A stretch of DNA of 41,269 nt, taken from contig DATJPQ010000300.1 in NCBI GenBank assembly GCA_035506315.1, positions 1 through 41,269 on the forward strand, in the 5' to 3' direction. The notes beneath the pieces are model-generated. The model was given only the letters and a program-made list of their open reading frames with translations. It was not told where the DNA came from and searched no databases. Both the position numbers and the translations under genes were made by a program. Shown here piece by piece: positions 1-8,758 of the stretch (the stretch's first letter is position 1; every line of letters begins with the position of its first letter). This DNA is from MWDT01 sp035506315 (lineage in GTDB: Bacteria; Verrucomicrobiota; Verrucomicrobiia; Opitutales; Opitutaceae).

Positions 1-41
1 CCTTCACCATCCGAACTCCGCGGAAAAAATCCTGCCGCCGG

Positions 42-851
42 CTACGGCGCGAGTACCTGGCCCCGGGGCGAATCGGAGGGCATCGGGTAGCGTTTGCCGT
101 TGACTTCTATTTCGAGGTTTTGTCTGGGCTCCGCCGAGATATAGAGTGCGACGCGCCGCGGGATCACGCGGGTTTCGCCGCGCACCAGGGTCGTTTCCGG
201 CAGGATCACCGGGCCGGTCGACTCGTCGGGATTCTTTTGCTCGACGTGCACGCGCACCGAGTCGAGCGCGACGAGCGTGATGGTAGGCTCTGCAACCGGA
301 GGCGCCGCGGCGGCGCGCTTGGTCGCGCCGGTCCGGGTCAGCGAAAGCCCGCCCCACACCAGCAGGCCGGCGAGCACGACTCCGCCGACGATCTTCACGA
401 TCTTCATCACGAGCCGCGGATCGTAATATGTGCCCTCGGGCAAACTGGTGCCAATCTTGGTGAATTTCCGCGCGCGCGATTCGCCCGCGTCCGTCACGCC
501 GCCTTCGGCGGCCGGTCCGGACTCCGGCTCGCTGTCCTGCACGCTGCTGCCGGCCGAGGCAATGGAGAGATCCATGCGGCCGTAGATTTCGCGGCTCGGG
601 GGGCGCGGCTTCTGCTCGCCAAGCCCGAGGGCGCGGTAATCGGCCAGAATTTTTTCGGCGGGCAGCTTGAGAAAGTGGGCGTAGGCGCGGAGGAAACCGC
701 GGGCGTAGATTTCCGGCAGATCGGCGTCGAACTGGTTGCTTTCGAATTTCTGCAGGTAGTCGCCGCGAATTTTGGTGGCCTCCGCCGCTTCGCGAATGGA
801 GATACCCTTGCGTTTGCGCGCTTCCTCGAGCCGTTCGCCGATGGTCTGCAT
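42..851 (-). CDS. RodZ-like helix-turn-helix membrane protein
   Basis: A 269-aa protein. Residues about 4-70 form a RodZ-type (HTH_25) helix-turn-helix: GERLEEARKRKGISI, then the YLQKFE and IYARGFLRAYA segments typical of the family. An acidic, proline/glycine-rich linker follows, then one membrane segment at about 149-171 (IVGGVVLAGLLVWGGL). A roughly 95-residue C-terminal part would lie in the periplasm. RodZ proteins link the cytoplasmic MreB cytoskeleton to the cell-wall elongation machinery. This architecture matches, but no other elongation gene is visible here, so the role is inferred from domain order. It lies 163 bp downstream of ftsK on the same strand and may share its transcript. 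No Shine-Dalgarno site precedes the ATG; the start is chosen because it sits directly before the HTH. Confidence 0.8.
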   Translation of the reverse strand: MQTIGERLEEARKRKGISIREAAEATKIRGDYLQKFESNQFDADLPEIYARGFLRAYAHFLKLPAEKILADYRALGLGEQKPRPPSREIYGRMDLSIASAGSSVQDSEPESGPAAEGGVTDAGESRARKFTKIGTSLPEGTYYDPRLVMKIVKIVGGVVLAGLLVWGGLSLTRTGATKRAAAAPPVAEPTITLVALDSVRVHVEQKNPDESTGPVILPETTLVRGETRVIPRRVALYISAEPRQNLEIEVNGKRYPMPSDSPRGQVLAP

Positions 852-902
852 GAAATGGAGTTAGGAGGTTTGGAGCGGAAGGGAAAGCCAGAAAGGGAAG
901 AA

Positions 903-1010
903 CCGAAGGACTGAAGGGCTGAAGGGCTGGCGGACGGGAAACCGAAGAGGAAGGTGGAGGCGCAGGTGGGGGAGATCTGGCATCAGCCGTTCAGTTTTTC
1001 AGTTCTTCAG
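903..1010. repeat. Inverted repeat built from 8-nt CTGAANNN units
   Basis: The gap between ftsK and the RodZ-like gene holds four 8-mers in one direction (903-934: CCGAAGGA, CTGAAGGG, CTGAAGGG, CTGGCGGA). On the other strand, 979-1010 holds four related 8-mers (CTGAAGAA, CTGAAAAA, CTGAACGG, CTGATGCC). The arms therefore pair imperfectly across about 44 nt of purine-rich DNA. The right arm ends five bases before the ftsK stop codon. It could act as an RNA hairpin or transcript-end structure, but there is no terminal T run. Function unknown. Confidence 0.6.
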
Positions 1011-1014
1011 CCTT

Positions 1015-3618
1015 TTAGAGTTTGTCCAGGTCGACCAGGATATCGCGGGGGCTGGAGCCGTTCTCGGGTCCGACGATGCCTTTTTCTTCCATGATTTCCA
1101 TGATGCGCGCAGCGCGGTTGTAGCCGATGCGCAGGCGGCGTTGTAGCATGGAAGTCGAGGCCCGGCGGCTGGCCTTGAGTACCTCGAGCGCCTGCTGGTA
1201 CAGCTCCTCGTCGTCGCCGAGTTCGCCCTCCTCGGTAGCGGCTCCCTCCTCCTCGTCGTCTTCGCGGGCGGCGCGGTCGATGTGCGCCTGCACTTCCTGG
1301 GCGTAAACCGGCGGGCCGTTCTTCTTGAGGAACTCCACGAGGCCCGAGATTTCGTCGTCGGAGACGAGGGCGCCCTGGGCGCGGACCAGCCGCGAAGTGC
1401 CGGGTGGCGAGAAGAGCATGTCGCCGCGCCCGATAAGCGTGTCGGCGCCCTTGACGTCGAGAATGGTGCGCGAATCGACCTGCGAGGCGACCTGGAAGGC
1501 GATGCGCGAGGGCAGGTTGGCCTTGATGACACCGGTGATGACGTTGACCGACGGGCGTTGCGTGGCGATGATGAGGTGGATGCCGGCGGCGCGGGCGAGC
1601 TGGGCGAGGCGGGCGATCGACGTTTCGATCTCGGCGGGGGCGACCATCATCAGGTCGGCGAGTTCGTCGATGATCGCAACGATGTAGGGCAGGCGGTCGG
1701 GAATCTCCAGGTCGTCGAGCGCGGGATCGACGCCGGCGAGGGTGGCCTGCTGCTCGGGGGGCGGGGGTTCGGGCTCGGCGGTCTTCTTGCGATGGTTGAA
1801 CCCGACGATGTTGCGCACATTGCTCTTCGCGAAGATCTGGTAGCGCTGCTCCATCTCGTTGAGCAGCCATTTGAGCGCACCGGGCACTTTCTTCGGCTCG
1901 GTGACGACCGGGATGAGCATGTGCGGGAGCGAATTGAAGACCTTCAACTCGACGACCTTCGGGTCGACCATGAGGAGGCGCACATCCTTCGGGCTCTTGG
2001 AATAGAGGATCGAGGCGATGATGGCATTGATGCAGACCGACTTGCCCGATCCGGTGGCTCCGGCGATCAGCAAGTGCGGCATCTTCGCGAGGTCGGAGAT
2101 GAGCGGCTTGCCCGAAACATCCTTGCCGAGGGCGATCGGCAGCTCGGCCTTGGTGCCCACCCAGTCTTCGCTCTCGATAATCTCGCGAATGCCGACCGGG
2201 GTGGGATGCTGGTTGGGCACTTCGACGCCGACCGCGGCCTTCCCGGGAATCGGCGCGAGGATGCGCACCGATTGCGCGCGCATGCCGAGGGCGATGTTTT
2301 TGTCGAGGCCGGCGATCTTTTCGACGCGCACGCCGGCCGCCGGGGAGATCTCGTAACGCGTGATGACGGGGCCGACGTGGATTTCGCCGAGCGTCACCTC
2401 GACGCCGAACTCGCTGAGGATGCGCAACAGGTTTTCAGCGTTGCGGCGGTGTTCCTCCTCGGAGTTCTCGGGCGAGGGCTTGACCTGTTCCTTGAGGAGG
2501 CTGAGCGGCGGGAACTGGTAATTGTCGTCGTCGCTTTGCGGGACGGTCGCCTTGGCTTTTTTGAGCTCCTCGGGCTTGACGATGTTCAGTTCGATCTTGC
2601 CGGCAGCCGCGACGGCGAGCGGTTTGGTGTCGGTGGCAGTTTCGCTCACCGGAGTCTTCGAGGGAAGCTTGAGGGGATTGGGCTTCGGTTCCGGCGGCGG
2701 GACGGCGCCGGACTCCGCCTTGGCCGTGGATTCGGAGGAAGCGATGGGCGGGCGCGAACCGGGCCGGGCGCTGAGCGGCTCGTCCTGCGTCTTCGGGATA
2801 TTGAGTTTTTTCCCGGGAGGGCCGATCGGAGGTGGAGGGGCGGAGACGGCGGTCGGGGTGGCTGCCAGCACCGCGGCGGTGGCCTTGGCGGCGGCCTGCG
2901 CCTCAACCTTTTGTTTGGCCGCCTGCTCCTTGAGCAGACGCTTCTGCTCGGCGCGATCCGCTTTCAGCTGGGCGTGGCGTTCGCGCCACCGCTGGAACCA
3001 TTGCAACGCGCGGTCGAATTCGGTGCCGATATCGCGGGTGAAAATGAACACCATGCTCAACGCATAGGTGACGAACAACAGCACCCCGGCGCCAAAGGGG
3101 CCGAAAACCTGCCGCAACCCGTCCCGATAAACCAGGCCGCCGATCCACCCTCCGGGGCCGGCGGGAAACCACTGCCGGTTTCCGAGCACCCAGGATTGCA
3201 TGGCCAGGATCCCGGCGCCGGCGGCAATGGCCAGGGCCATGACCATCGCCCGCGTGTTCACAAAGCGCCGGACGGCGCGCAGGGCAAGGTAGGTCTGGAG
3301 CAGCAGGAAAACGGGGATCAGCCAGGCCGCGCCACCCAGGATCGTATAGGACCAGTAGGTCGAGTAGACACCGAACGGACCGACCAGATTCTCCTTGGTC
3401 ACGGCCAGAGGCTGCACGGCCACGCCTTCTTTCCCGATGATGCTGGCCGCGCCGCTACGGTTGCCGGCGTACTGCATCGGATCGTAGTCAAAAAAAGCCA
3501 CCAGGAGGAACAATCCCAAGACAAAGCATAGCACGGCCATCAGCCAGCGCGGACGCTGGCGGGGAGCCTGAAAAGACGGGCCGTCTTTGTTTGGGTTTGA
3601 ACTCTGTGCTTTTGGCAT
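1015..3618 (-). CDS. ftsK: DNA translocase FtsK
   Basis: An 867-aa FtsK/SpoIIIE translocase, which pumps chromosomal DNA through the closing division septum and promotes dimer resolution. The N-terminus has several hydrophobic segments (about 25-45, 90-110, 120-140, 175-200), consistent with the four-helix membrane anchor. A charged, proline-rich linker (about 210-370) follows. The motor has Walker A GATGSGKSV at 520-528 and a Walker B-like segment ending in IDELADLMM. The last 70 residues match the winged-helix gamma domain that reads polar KOPS sequences (STSMLQRRLRIGYNRAARIMEIMEE). The linker is much shorter than in E. coli FtsK (about 1,329 aa) and close to SpoIIIE-like sizes. The start is the ATG preceding a basic segment. 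Divergent from manA, with 107 bp between them. Confidence 0.95.
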   Translation of the reverse strand: MPKAQSSNPNKDGPSFQAPRQRPRWLMAVLCFVLGLFLLVAFFDYDPMQYAGNRSGAASIIGKEGVAVQPLAVTKENLVGPFGVYSTYWSYTILGGAAWLIPVFLLLQTYLALRAVRRFVNTRAMVMALAIAAGAGILAMQSWVLGNRQWFPAGPGGWIGGLVYRDGLRQVFGPFGAGVLLFVTYALSMVFIFTRDIGTEFDRALQWFQRWRERHAQLKADRAEQKRLLKEQAAKQKVEAQAAAKATAAVLAATPTAVSAPPPPIGPPGKKLNIPKTQDEPLSARPGSRPPIASSESTAKAESGAVPPPEPKPNPLKLPSKTPVSETATDTKPLAVAAAGKIELNIVKPEELKKAKATVPQSDDDNYQFPPLSLLKEQVKPSPENSEEEHRRNAENLLRILSEFGVEVTLGEIHVGPVITRYEISPAAGVRVEKIAGLDKNIALGMRAQSVRILAPIPGKAAVGVEVPNQHPTPVGIREIIESEDWVGTKAELPIALGKDVSGKPLISDLAKMPHLLIAGATGSGKSVCINAIIASILYSKSPKDVRLLMVDPKVVELKVFNSLPHMLIPVVTEPKKVPGALKWLLNEMEQRYQIFAKSNVRNIVGFNHRKKTAEPEPPPPEQQATLAGVDPALDDLEIPDRLPYIVAIIDELADLMMVAPAEIETSIARLAQLARAAGIHLIIATQRPSVNVITGVIKANLPSRIAFQVASQVDSRTILDVKGADTLIGRGDMLFSPPGTSRLVRAQGALVSDDEISGLVEFLKKNGPPVYAQEVQAHIDRAAREDDEEEGAATEEGELGDDEELYQQALEVLKASRRASTSMLQRRLRIGYNRAARIMEIMEEKGIVGPENGSSPRDILVDLDKL

Positions 3619-3725
3619 GTGCTGTGTAGCCCGACCAAGACCTCAACGGATTCCCATGTTAAAGACCAGGACGGTCAATTGTAAACACCCCGCCGTCCTT
3701 TTCACAGAAAACTCAAATACCAGCC

Positions 3726-4688
3726 ATGAAAGAGATTCTTCAATTTCAGCCGCTTTATCAGGAACGAGTTTGGGGGGGGCGCGCCTTGGCGGAGGCGTTG
3801 GGGCGGACACTGCCGGCCGGAAGGCCAATTGGCGAAAGCTGGGAGATCGTCGACCGCCCGGAGGCGCAATCGATCGTACGCGGCGGCTCGTTCGCCGGGC
3901 AGAGCCTCAGGACAGTGATGGAGAAACACCCGGCGGACCTGATGGGCCCGGCCTGGACGGCTGCGCGGCGTTTTCCCATCCTCGTAAAATGGCTCGATTG
4001 CCGTGAGCGGGTGAGCCTGCAGGTGCATCCCCCCGCCAGTGTGGCGGCGGAGTTGGGGGGCGAACCCAAGACCGAGAATTGGTTCATTGCGGAAACCTCC
4101 CCCAATGCCCAGCTCATCGTGGGCCTCAAGCGGGGCGTTACGCGCGCCCAGTTCGAAAAGGCACTTGCCGATGGTACCCTGGACCAGTGTCTGCACCATT
4201 TCCCCGTTTCCCGGGGTGACTCAATTTTCGTCTTCAGCGGCCGCATCCACGCCATCGATGCCGGCAATCTGATCCTCGAAATCCAGCAGAATTCCGACAC
4301 GACCTACCGCGTTTACGACTGGGGCCGCGTCGGTTTCGACGGCCGGCCGCGCCAGCTCCATGTGGCCGAGTCGCTCCGGTCGATCAAATGGGACGATTAC
4401 GAGCCCGCGCCGGTGCGAGGCGCGCCGACCGCCGCCATGCTGGCCGATTGCCCGGAATTCAGCATCCGCCGCCAGGTGCTCGACCGCGGCGAACGCCTGA
4501 GTTTCAAAGCCGGCGAGCAGCCGCGCATCCTCAGCATCGTCACCGGCACACTGCGACTGCAGCCCGCCGTCGCCGGCCTCGATGCGTTGGGCCGGGGCGA
4601 CAACCTGCTGCTGCCCTATGCCGGCGCCTTCACCTTCGATGCGCCCGAAGGAGCGATGGTGCTCATCACGGAAAATTTCGTCGATTGA
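3726..4688 (+). CDS. manA: Mannose-6-phosphate isomerase, class I (cupin type)
   Basis: A 320-aa type I phosphomannose isomerase, which interconverts fructose-6-phosphate and mannose-6-phosphate for mannose use or GDP-mannose synthesis. Near the N-terminus is the family signature VWGGRALAE. The zinc site is visible as SLQVHP at 98-102 (Gln99, His101), with ENWF at about 117 and RIHAIDAG at about 173 (His175). The segment EIQQNSDTTYRVYDWGR is diagnostic of the short Bacillus-like ManA form. Length fits that subgroup (about 310-320 aa). It is the first gene of a plus-strand run, followed after 3 bp by an AsmA-like protein. Divergent from ftsK. Confidence 0.93.
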   Translation: MKEILQFQPLYQERVWGGRALAEALGRTLPAGRPIGESWEIVDRPEAQSIVRGGSFAGQSLRTVMEKHPADLMGPAWTAARRFPILVKWLDCRERVSLQVHPPASVAAELGGEPKTENWFIAETSPNAQLIVGLKRGVTRAQFEKALADGTLDQCLHHFPVSRGDSIFVFSGRIHAIDAGNLILEIQQNSDTTYRVYDWGRVGFDGRPRQLHVAESLRSIKWDDYEPAPVRGAPTAAMLADCPEFSIRRQVLDRGERLSFKAGEQPRILSIVTGTLRLQPAVAGLDALGRGDNLLLPYAGAFTFDAPEGAMVLITENFVD

Positions 4689-4691
4689 TCC

Positions 4692-5489
4692 GTGATACGC
4701 ATGGGCTCTCCCTTCGCCCGGCAGCGCGGCGGCCTCCTGGCCCGGCTGCTGGCTGCGTTGGTGGTGTTCTTCGCCCTCGCCACGCTGGCCTGGATGCTGT
4801 TGCTGCCGGCGGTCGTGACGAGCTGGCTGCACAGCCGCACGCAATTCGGCGTCACGGTGCAAAGCCTTTCCGTCAATCCCTTCACCGCCAGGGTCCATTT
4901 GCGCGGGCTGGTCATCGAGAATCCCTCGACGTTCCCCACGCCGGATTTCGTGCAGGCGCGCGAGGTCCGCGCCACCGCGGAGCTCTTTACGCTTTTCAGC
5001 GACCGACCGGTGGTCGACGAGGCTGTGGTCGATATTGCGCAGGTGACGTTGGTGAAAAACCGGGCCGGGCAGCGGAACGCCGCCCTTTTCCGTGATCGCC
5101 TGGCCGGTGCTCCCGCACCGGCCCGGGCCGGAGGGCCGCCGGCCGGACCGGCGCCCAAGGCCGGGGAATTTCTCATCCGGCATCTCGAACTGCGCTTCGA
5201 TCAGCTGCGGCTGATCGATGCCAGCGGCGACCAGCCGGACAAGCGGGAGTACGCTCTCGGCATCCGTCAAACCTACGAGAACGTCACCACCCCGGTGCAG
5301 ATCGCGGTTCCCATCCTCGGCCGGTTGGCCGCGCGCGGCGGGGCCATCGGCGACCTGGCCGGCAAGCTCGGTGCCGATGCCCTCGCGATGGCGAAACAAA
5401 CCGGCGGGGTGCTCAAGGAAGCGGGCCAGCAGGCGGGCGCCGCGCTGAAAGGTTTTTTTCAGTCGCTTGAACAAAAGGCCAAGAAGTAG
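4692..5489 (+). CDS. AsmA-like membrane-anchored protein
   Basis: A 265-aa protein with one N-terminal membrane segment (about 11-37, rich in Leu/Ala/Val). After it comes a stretch resembling the start of AsmA/DUF748-type proteins: VTVQSLSVNPFTARVHLRGLVIENP, a run of alternating beta strands on the periplasmic side. AsmA-like proteins act in outer-membrane lipid or protein homeostasis. This one is far shorter than full AsmA and keeps only the first repeat, so a precise role cannot be assigned. The C-terminal third is Ala/Gly/Lys-rich and ends in a likely amphipathic helix. The start is either GTG at 4692, three bases after the manA stop, or ATG at 4701. Tight spacing suggests co-transcription with manA. 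Confidence 0.65.
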   Translation: MIRMGSPFARQRGGLLARLLAALVVFFALATLAWMLLLPAVVTSWLHSRTQFGVTVQSLSVNPFTARVHLRGLVIENPSTFPTPDFVQAREVRATAELFTLFSDRPVVDEAVVDIAQVTLVKNRAGQRNAALFRDRLAGAPAPARAGGPPAGPAPKAGEFLIRHLELRFDQLRLIDASGDQPDKREYALGIRQTYENVTTPVQIAVPILGRLAARGGAIGDLAGKLGADALAMAKQTGGVLKEAGQQAGAALKGFFQSLEQKAKK

Positions 5490-5507
5490 TTTAATGGCCT
5501 GTTTCGT

Positions 5508-6098
5508 ATGACTGATTCCACTCCAGCTGATTCTCCCACCAACTCCCCGCCGGCCGCCGGCGCCGCGCCGGCCTCCGCCGGAAGTGCCGCGCCGGCCGAA
5601 AAACCGGCCGGCCCGTCGCCCGAGGAGCAACTCGCCACAGCCAAAAAAGAGGCGGCGGACAACTACCATCGCTACCTGCGGGCCGTCGCCGACCTGGAGA
5701 ACTACCGCAAACGGACGGTGCGCGAGAAGGACGAGCTGCGCCAGTATGCCGCCACCCGCGTGCTGGAGGACCTGCTGCCCGTGCTCGACAACCTCGCGCT
5801 CGGCCTCGCCGCGGCGAAACAGACGGGCGCGGAGATGAAGGGTCTCATCGGCGGCGTTGAGATGGTCATGACGCAACTCAAGGCGGCCCTCGCCAATCAC
5901 GGCCTCGTGGAGATCAATCCCGCCGGCCAGGCGTTCGACCCCCATCGTCACCAGGCGATTTCACACCAGCCGAGCGCCGATATTCCGGCCGAGCACGTGC
6001 TGACCGTCGTCCGCCCGGGCTATACGCTCAACGGCCGCCTGCTGCGTCCCGCGAGCGTGATCGTGTCCAGCGGCGCGGTGAAAGGGGCCGCGAAGTAA
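5508..6098 (+). CDS. grpE: Nucleotide exchange factor GrpE
   Basis: A 196-aa GrpE, the exchange factor that makes DnaK release ADP. The first 45 residues are a disordered Pro/Ala/Ser-rich tail. A long coiled-coil helix follows (EEQLATAKKEAADNYHRYL, then RAVADLENYRKRTVREKDEL). The beta-domain contains the family signature HGLVEINPAGQAFDPHRHQAI and ends GYTLNGRLLRPASVIVS. Length and order are normal. dnaJ lies 65 bp downstream, so the two co-chaperones are probably co-expressed. dnaK is not in the window. I saw no CIRCE operator or heat-shock promoter upstream. Confidence 0.95.
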   Translation: MTDSTPADSPTNSPPAAGAAPASAGSAAPAEKPAGPSPEEQLATAKKEAADNYHRYLRAVADLENYRKRTVREKDELRQYAATRVLEDLLPVLDNLALGLAAAKQTGAEMKGLIGGVEMVMTQLKAALANHGLVEINPAGQAFDPHRHQAISHQPSADIPAEHVLTVVRPGYTLNGRLLRPASVIVSSGAVKGAAK

Positions 6099-6163
6099 CG
6101 TCAGTTCGCATCCGGCCGCGCCCGCACCGCGCGGGGCGCGCCGATCGACCGGCACCCACCATC

Positions 6164-7312
6164 ATGGCCAAAGAAGACTATTATGAACTCCTCGGCGTCG
6201 CCAAGAACGCCAGCGAGGAGGAGATCAAGAAGGCCTACCGCAAGAAGGCCATCCAGTACCATCCGGACAAAAATCCCGGCAACAAGGAGGCGGAGGAGCA
6301 GTTCAAGAAAGTCTCCGAGGCCTACGAGGTGTTGCAGGATGCGGAGAAACGCGCGGCGTACGACCGCTATGGCCATGCGGCGTTCTCCGGACCCGGGGGC
6401 GGCCCCGGCGGTCCGCGGGGTGGTTACCCGGGCGGCTTCCACGATCCGTTCGACATCTTTCGCGAGGTCTTCGGACAGGGCGGCGGGGGCGGGGGTATCT
6501 TTGAGGAAATGTTCGGCGGCGGCGGCAGTCGCGATGGCGGACGCGACGGTTCCGACCTGCGGTACGATCTCGAAATCACGCTCGAGGAAGCCGCGCGCGG
6601 CATGGAGAAGGAGCTTTCGTTCCGCAAGCTGGTCGCTTGCGAACGCTGCGATGGCACCGGCGCCGAGCCGGGCTCGAAGCGCGTCACCTGCCCGACCTGC
6701 CGCGGTGCGGGGCAAATCCGCCGCTCGGGCGGCATCATCGTCTTTACGCAGGCCTGTCCCACCTGCGGCGGGGCCGGCACGCGCATCGAAAAACCGTGCA
6801 ATGTCTGTCACGGCGAAGGGCGCGCCCCGAAGACCACCAAGATCAACCTGCGCATCCCGCCCGGCGTCGATTCCGGCTCGCGCCTGCGCTCCTCCGGCAA
6901 CGGTGAGGCCGGACTCGCCGGAGGGCAGCCGGGCGATCTCTACATTGTCATCACCGTAAAGGAGCACGAGCTCTTCGAGCGTCACGGCGACGATCTCTTC
7001 TGCGAGATCCCGATCAAGTTCACCCTCGCCACACTCGGCGGCACGATCGAAGTGCCCACGCTCTTCGGCAAGGCCTCCCTCAAACTGCCCGCCGGCACGC
7101 AAAGCGCCACGACCTTCCGCCTGCGCGGCAAGGGCATGCCGCACCTGCGCGGCAGCGGTCAGGGCGACCAGCTGGTGCGGGTGCAGGTCGAGGTGCCGGC
7201 CAGCCTCACCGGCGAACAGCGCCGCGTGCTCGAGGAATTCGCCCGCGTCTGCGGCGACGCCGACCACCCCACCGGGAAAAGCTGGTTCGAAAAAGCCCGG
7301 AAATTTTTCTAG
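6164..7312 (+). CDS. dnaJ: Chaperone DnaJ (type I Hsp40)
   Basis: A 382-aa DnaJ that delivers unfolded clients to DnaK and stimulates its ATPase. The J domain covers residues 1-70 with HPD at 33-35. A Gly/Phe-rich stretch (about 74-125) follows. The zinc domain has four CxxCxGxG repeats: CERCDGTG, CPTCRGAG, CPTCGGAG and CNVCHGEG. The C-terminal substrate-binding domains follow (INLRIPPGVDSGSRLR and later). This is the full class A architecture at normal length. grpE lies just upstream and the rfaE2-like gene starts only 3 bp after the stop, suggesting one transcript. Confidence 0.97.
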   Translation: MAKEDYYELLGVAKNASEEEIKKAYRKKAIQYHPDKNPGNKEAEEQFKKVSEAYEVLQDAEKRAAYDRYGHAAFSGPGGGPGGPRGGYPGGFHDPFDIFREVFGQGGGGGGIFEEMFGGGGSRDGGRDGSDLRYDLEITLEEAARGMEKELSFRKLVACERCDGTGAEPGSKRVTCPTCRGAGQIRRSGGIIVFTQACPTCGGAGTRIEKPCNVCHGEGRAPKTTKINLRIPPGVDSGSRLRSSGNGEAGLAGGQPGDLYIVITVKEHELFERHGDDLFCEIPIKFTLATLGGTIEVPTLFGKASLKLPAGTQSATTFRLRGKGMPHLRGSGQGDQLVRVQVEVPASLTGEQRRVLEEFARVCGDADHPTGKSWFEKARKFF

Positions 7313-7315
7313 CCC

Positions 7316-7819
7316 ATGAGCACCCCCCTCGACAACCCCAAGCTCCTCCCCCTGGTCGCCGCCGTCGCGCGGCGCGCGCAATGTCGCACGGACGGCAAAA
7401 AGATGGTGTTGACCAACGGCGTCTTCGACCTCCTGCACACCGGGCATATTTATTTTCTGCAAAGGGCGCGCACGCTGGGCGACATGATGATCGTCGCCCT
7501 CAACAGCGACTCGAGTGTCCGACGGCTCAAGGGGCCGTTGCGGCCGGTACAGACCGAGGAAGAACGCGCCTACGCGCTGGCGGCGTTGAGCTGCGTCGAT
7601 GCCATCGTCATCTTCAACGAGCTGCGGCTCACGGCGGAGATCCGCACGCTGCGGCCCGACGTATACGTCAAGGCCTGCGATTACACGGTGGCCACGCTCG
7701 ACCCCGGTGAGCGCGCCGCCCTGGAGGAAGTTGGCGCGAGCATCGAATTCATGCCGTTCCTGTCCGGTTTCAGCACGACGCAGCTCATCGCCAAAATCAA
7801 GGCCGCCGGCGGGATCTGA
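7316..7819 (+). CDS. rfaE2: RfaE2/HldE-type glycero-manno-heptose-1-phosphate adenylyltransferase
   Basis: A 167-aa cytidylyltransferase-fold enzyme. TNGVFDLLHTGHIYFLQ carries the HxGH nucleotide-binding motif (HTGH at 41-44). Further downstream, LNSDSSVRRLKGPLRPV and FLSGFSTTQLIAKI match RfaE2, the stand-alone equivalent of the HldE C-terminal domain. That enzyme joins ADP to D-glycero-D-manno-heptose 1-phosphate for lipopolysaccharide inner core. The kinase half (RfaE1) is absent here and would be encoded elsewhere. Related enzymes of the same fold (glycerol-3-phosphate cytidylyltransferase, FAD synthase) are less likely given the KGPLRPVQTEEERA segment. Starts 3 bp after dnaJ and is probably the last gene of that run. 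Confidence 0.85.
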   Translation: MSTPLDNPKLLPLVAAVARRAQCRTDGKKMVLTNGVFDLLHTGHIYFLQRARTLGDMMIVALNSDSSVRRLKGPLRPVQTEEERAYALAALSCVDAIVIFNELRLTAEIRTLRPDVYVKACDYTVATLDPGERAALEEVGASIEFMPFLSGFSTTQLIAKIKAAGGI

Positions 7820-7845
7820 GGAACCCAAATTTCGCAGATTAAGAA

Positions 7846-7989
7846 ACCACTAATGACCACCAATTGACGCTGATGAACGGAATAGGCTCCATGATCGATT
7901 CCTTGCCGCTTCACGATGGAGGTGAACGGAATTCTCGGAGCGTAGCTACGCAGCTTATCGATTAGTGATGATTAGTGTGGATTAGTGGT
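7846..7989. repeat. Inverted repeat built from 10-nt units
   Basis: The left arm is three decamers (7846-7875: ACCACTAATG, ACCACCAATT, GACGCTGATG). The right arm is three tandem decamers (7960-7989: GATTAGTGAT, GATTAGTGTG, GATTAGTGGT). Read on the minus strand, the right arm gives ACCACTAATC, CACACTAATC, ATCACTAATC, so the arms are inverted copies with one unit per helical turn. The 84-nt centre holds the perfect palindrome GCGTAGCTACGC (about 7940-7951) and a repeated GAACGGAAT. It lies between the rfaE2-like gene and DUF1638. No encoded protein. Confidence 0.75.
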
Positions 7990-8011
7990 TAATCCGACTG
8001 CGTCTTTAAGC

Positions 8012-8758
8012 ATGAAACGGCTCCAGCTCATCGCCTGCCGGGTGTTCGAGCGCGAGCTCGGTGCGCTGATTGGCGCCGCCCGTGCCGCGGTGACGATCCG
8101 TTATCTCGACATCGGCCTGCACGAGAAGCCGGCGACGCAGATGCACGAGGCGTTGCAGGCGGCGATCGACGAGACGCCGGCCGACCGGTTCGACGCGGTG
8201 GGGGTGGCGTATGGCTTGTGCAACCGCGGCCTGCTGGGCGTGCAGGCGCGCACCCTGCCGGTGGCGGTGCCCCGGGCGCACGACTGCATCGGGCTGCTGC
8301 TCGGCGGCAACGTCGGGTACCAGGCGCAGCTCGCGGCGCACCCCGGGTCATATTTTCAGAGTCCGGGCTGGGTGGAACACCTGCCCGCCAGTCGTTCGGT
8401 GCTGGCGCAGTCGATCCCGGTGGGCAACGGAGTGACGATGACCGAGGCGGAACTGGTCGCCCGCTACGGCGCGGACAACGCGCGTTACCTGCTGGAGCAG
8501 TATGCCGGCGCCACGGCGGCCGACCGCCGGCTCGTTTACATCGCCACGCCGGTGCCCGGGACGGAGCACTGGGAACACGAGGCGGCCACCATGGCGCAGC
8601 GTCACGGCTGGGGCTTCGACCGGCTGCCGGGCGACCTCGGCTGGCTGCGGCGTTTGCTCGATGGCGACTGGCGCGAGGAGGATTTTCTGGTGCTTTCCCC
8701 GGGCCAACGCGTCGGCCCGAGCTACGACGGGCGGCTCATCGCCGCCGAGGAACCATGA
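8012..8758 (+). CDS. DUF1638-domain protein
   Basis: A 248-aa protein matching DUF1638 in its visible features: an N-terminal LIACRVFEREL segment, a central VGVAYGLCNRGLLGVQ and a VPRAHDCIGLLLG motif. The conserved Cys and His residues suggest metal or cofactor binding. DUF1638 has no established biochemical activity; family members are often found beside corrinoid methyltransferases and their activators. Here the next gene is exactly such an activator-like protein and overlaps it by 4 bp (ATGA), which argues for translational coupling and a joint task. The start is ATG 8012; an in-frame GTG at 7985 falls inside the preceding repeat and would add an unlikely leader. No methyltransferase or corrinoid protein is nearby. 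Confidence 0.75.
   Translation: MKRLQLIACRVFERELGALIGAARAAVTIRYLDIGLHEKPATQMHEALQAAIDETPADRFDAVGVAYGLCNRGLLGVQARTLPVAVPRAHDCIGLLLGGNVGYQAQLAAHPGSYFQSPGWVEHLPASRSVLAQSIPVGNGVTMTEAELVARYGADNARYLLEQYAGATAADRRLVYIATPVPGTEHWEHEAATMAQRHGWGFDRLPGDLGWLRRLLDGDWREEDFLVLSPGQRVGPSYDGRLIAAEEP

Noticed and set aside
1282..3531. A 749-codon open frame on plus, antisense to ftsK
   Set aside because: High-GC third-position bias opens the opposite strand. The protein is Asp/Arg/Gly-rich with no family pattern, and ftsK on minus is unambiguous.
4221..5951. A 576-codon minus frame opposite manA, the AsmA-like gene and grpE
   Set aside because: Spans three real plus-strand genes and has no family resemblance.
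7846..7989. A CRISPR array
   Set aside because: Units are 10 nt, directly abutting, with no spacers, and the arms are inverted.
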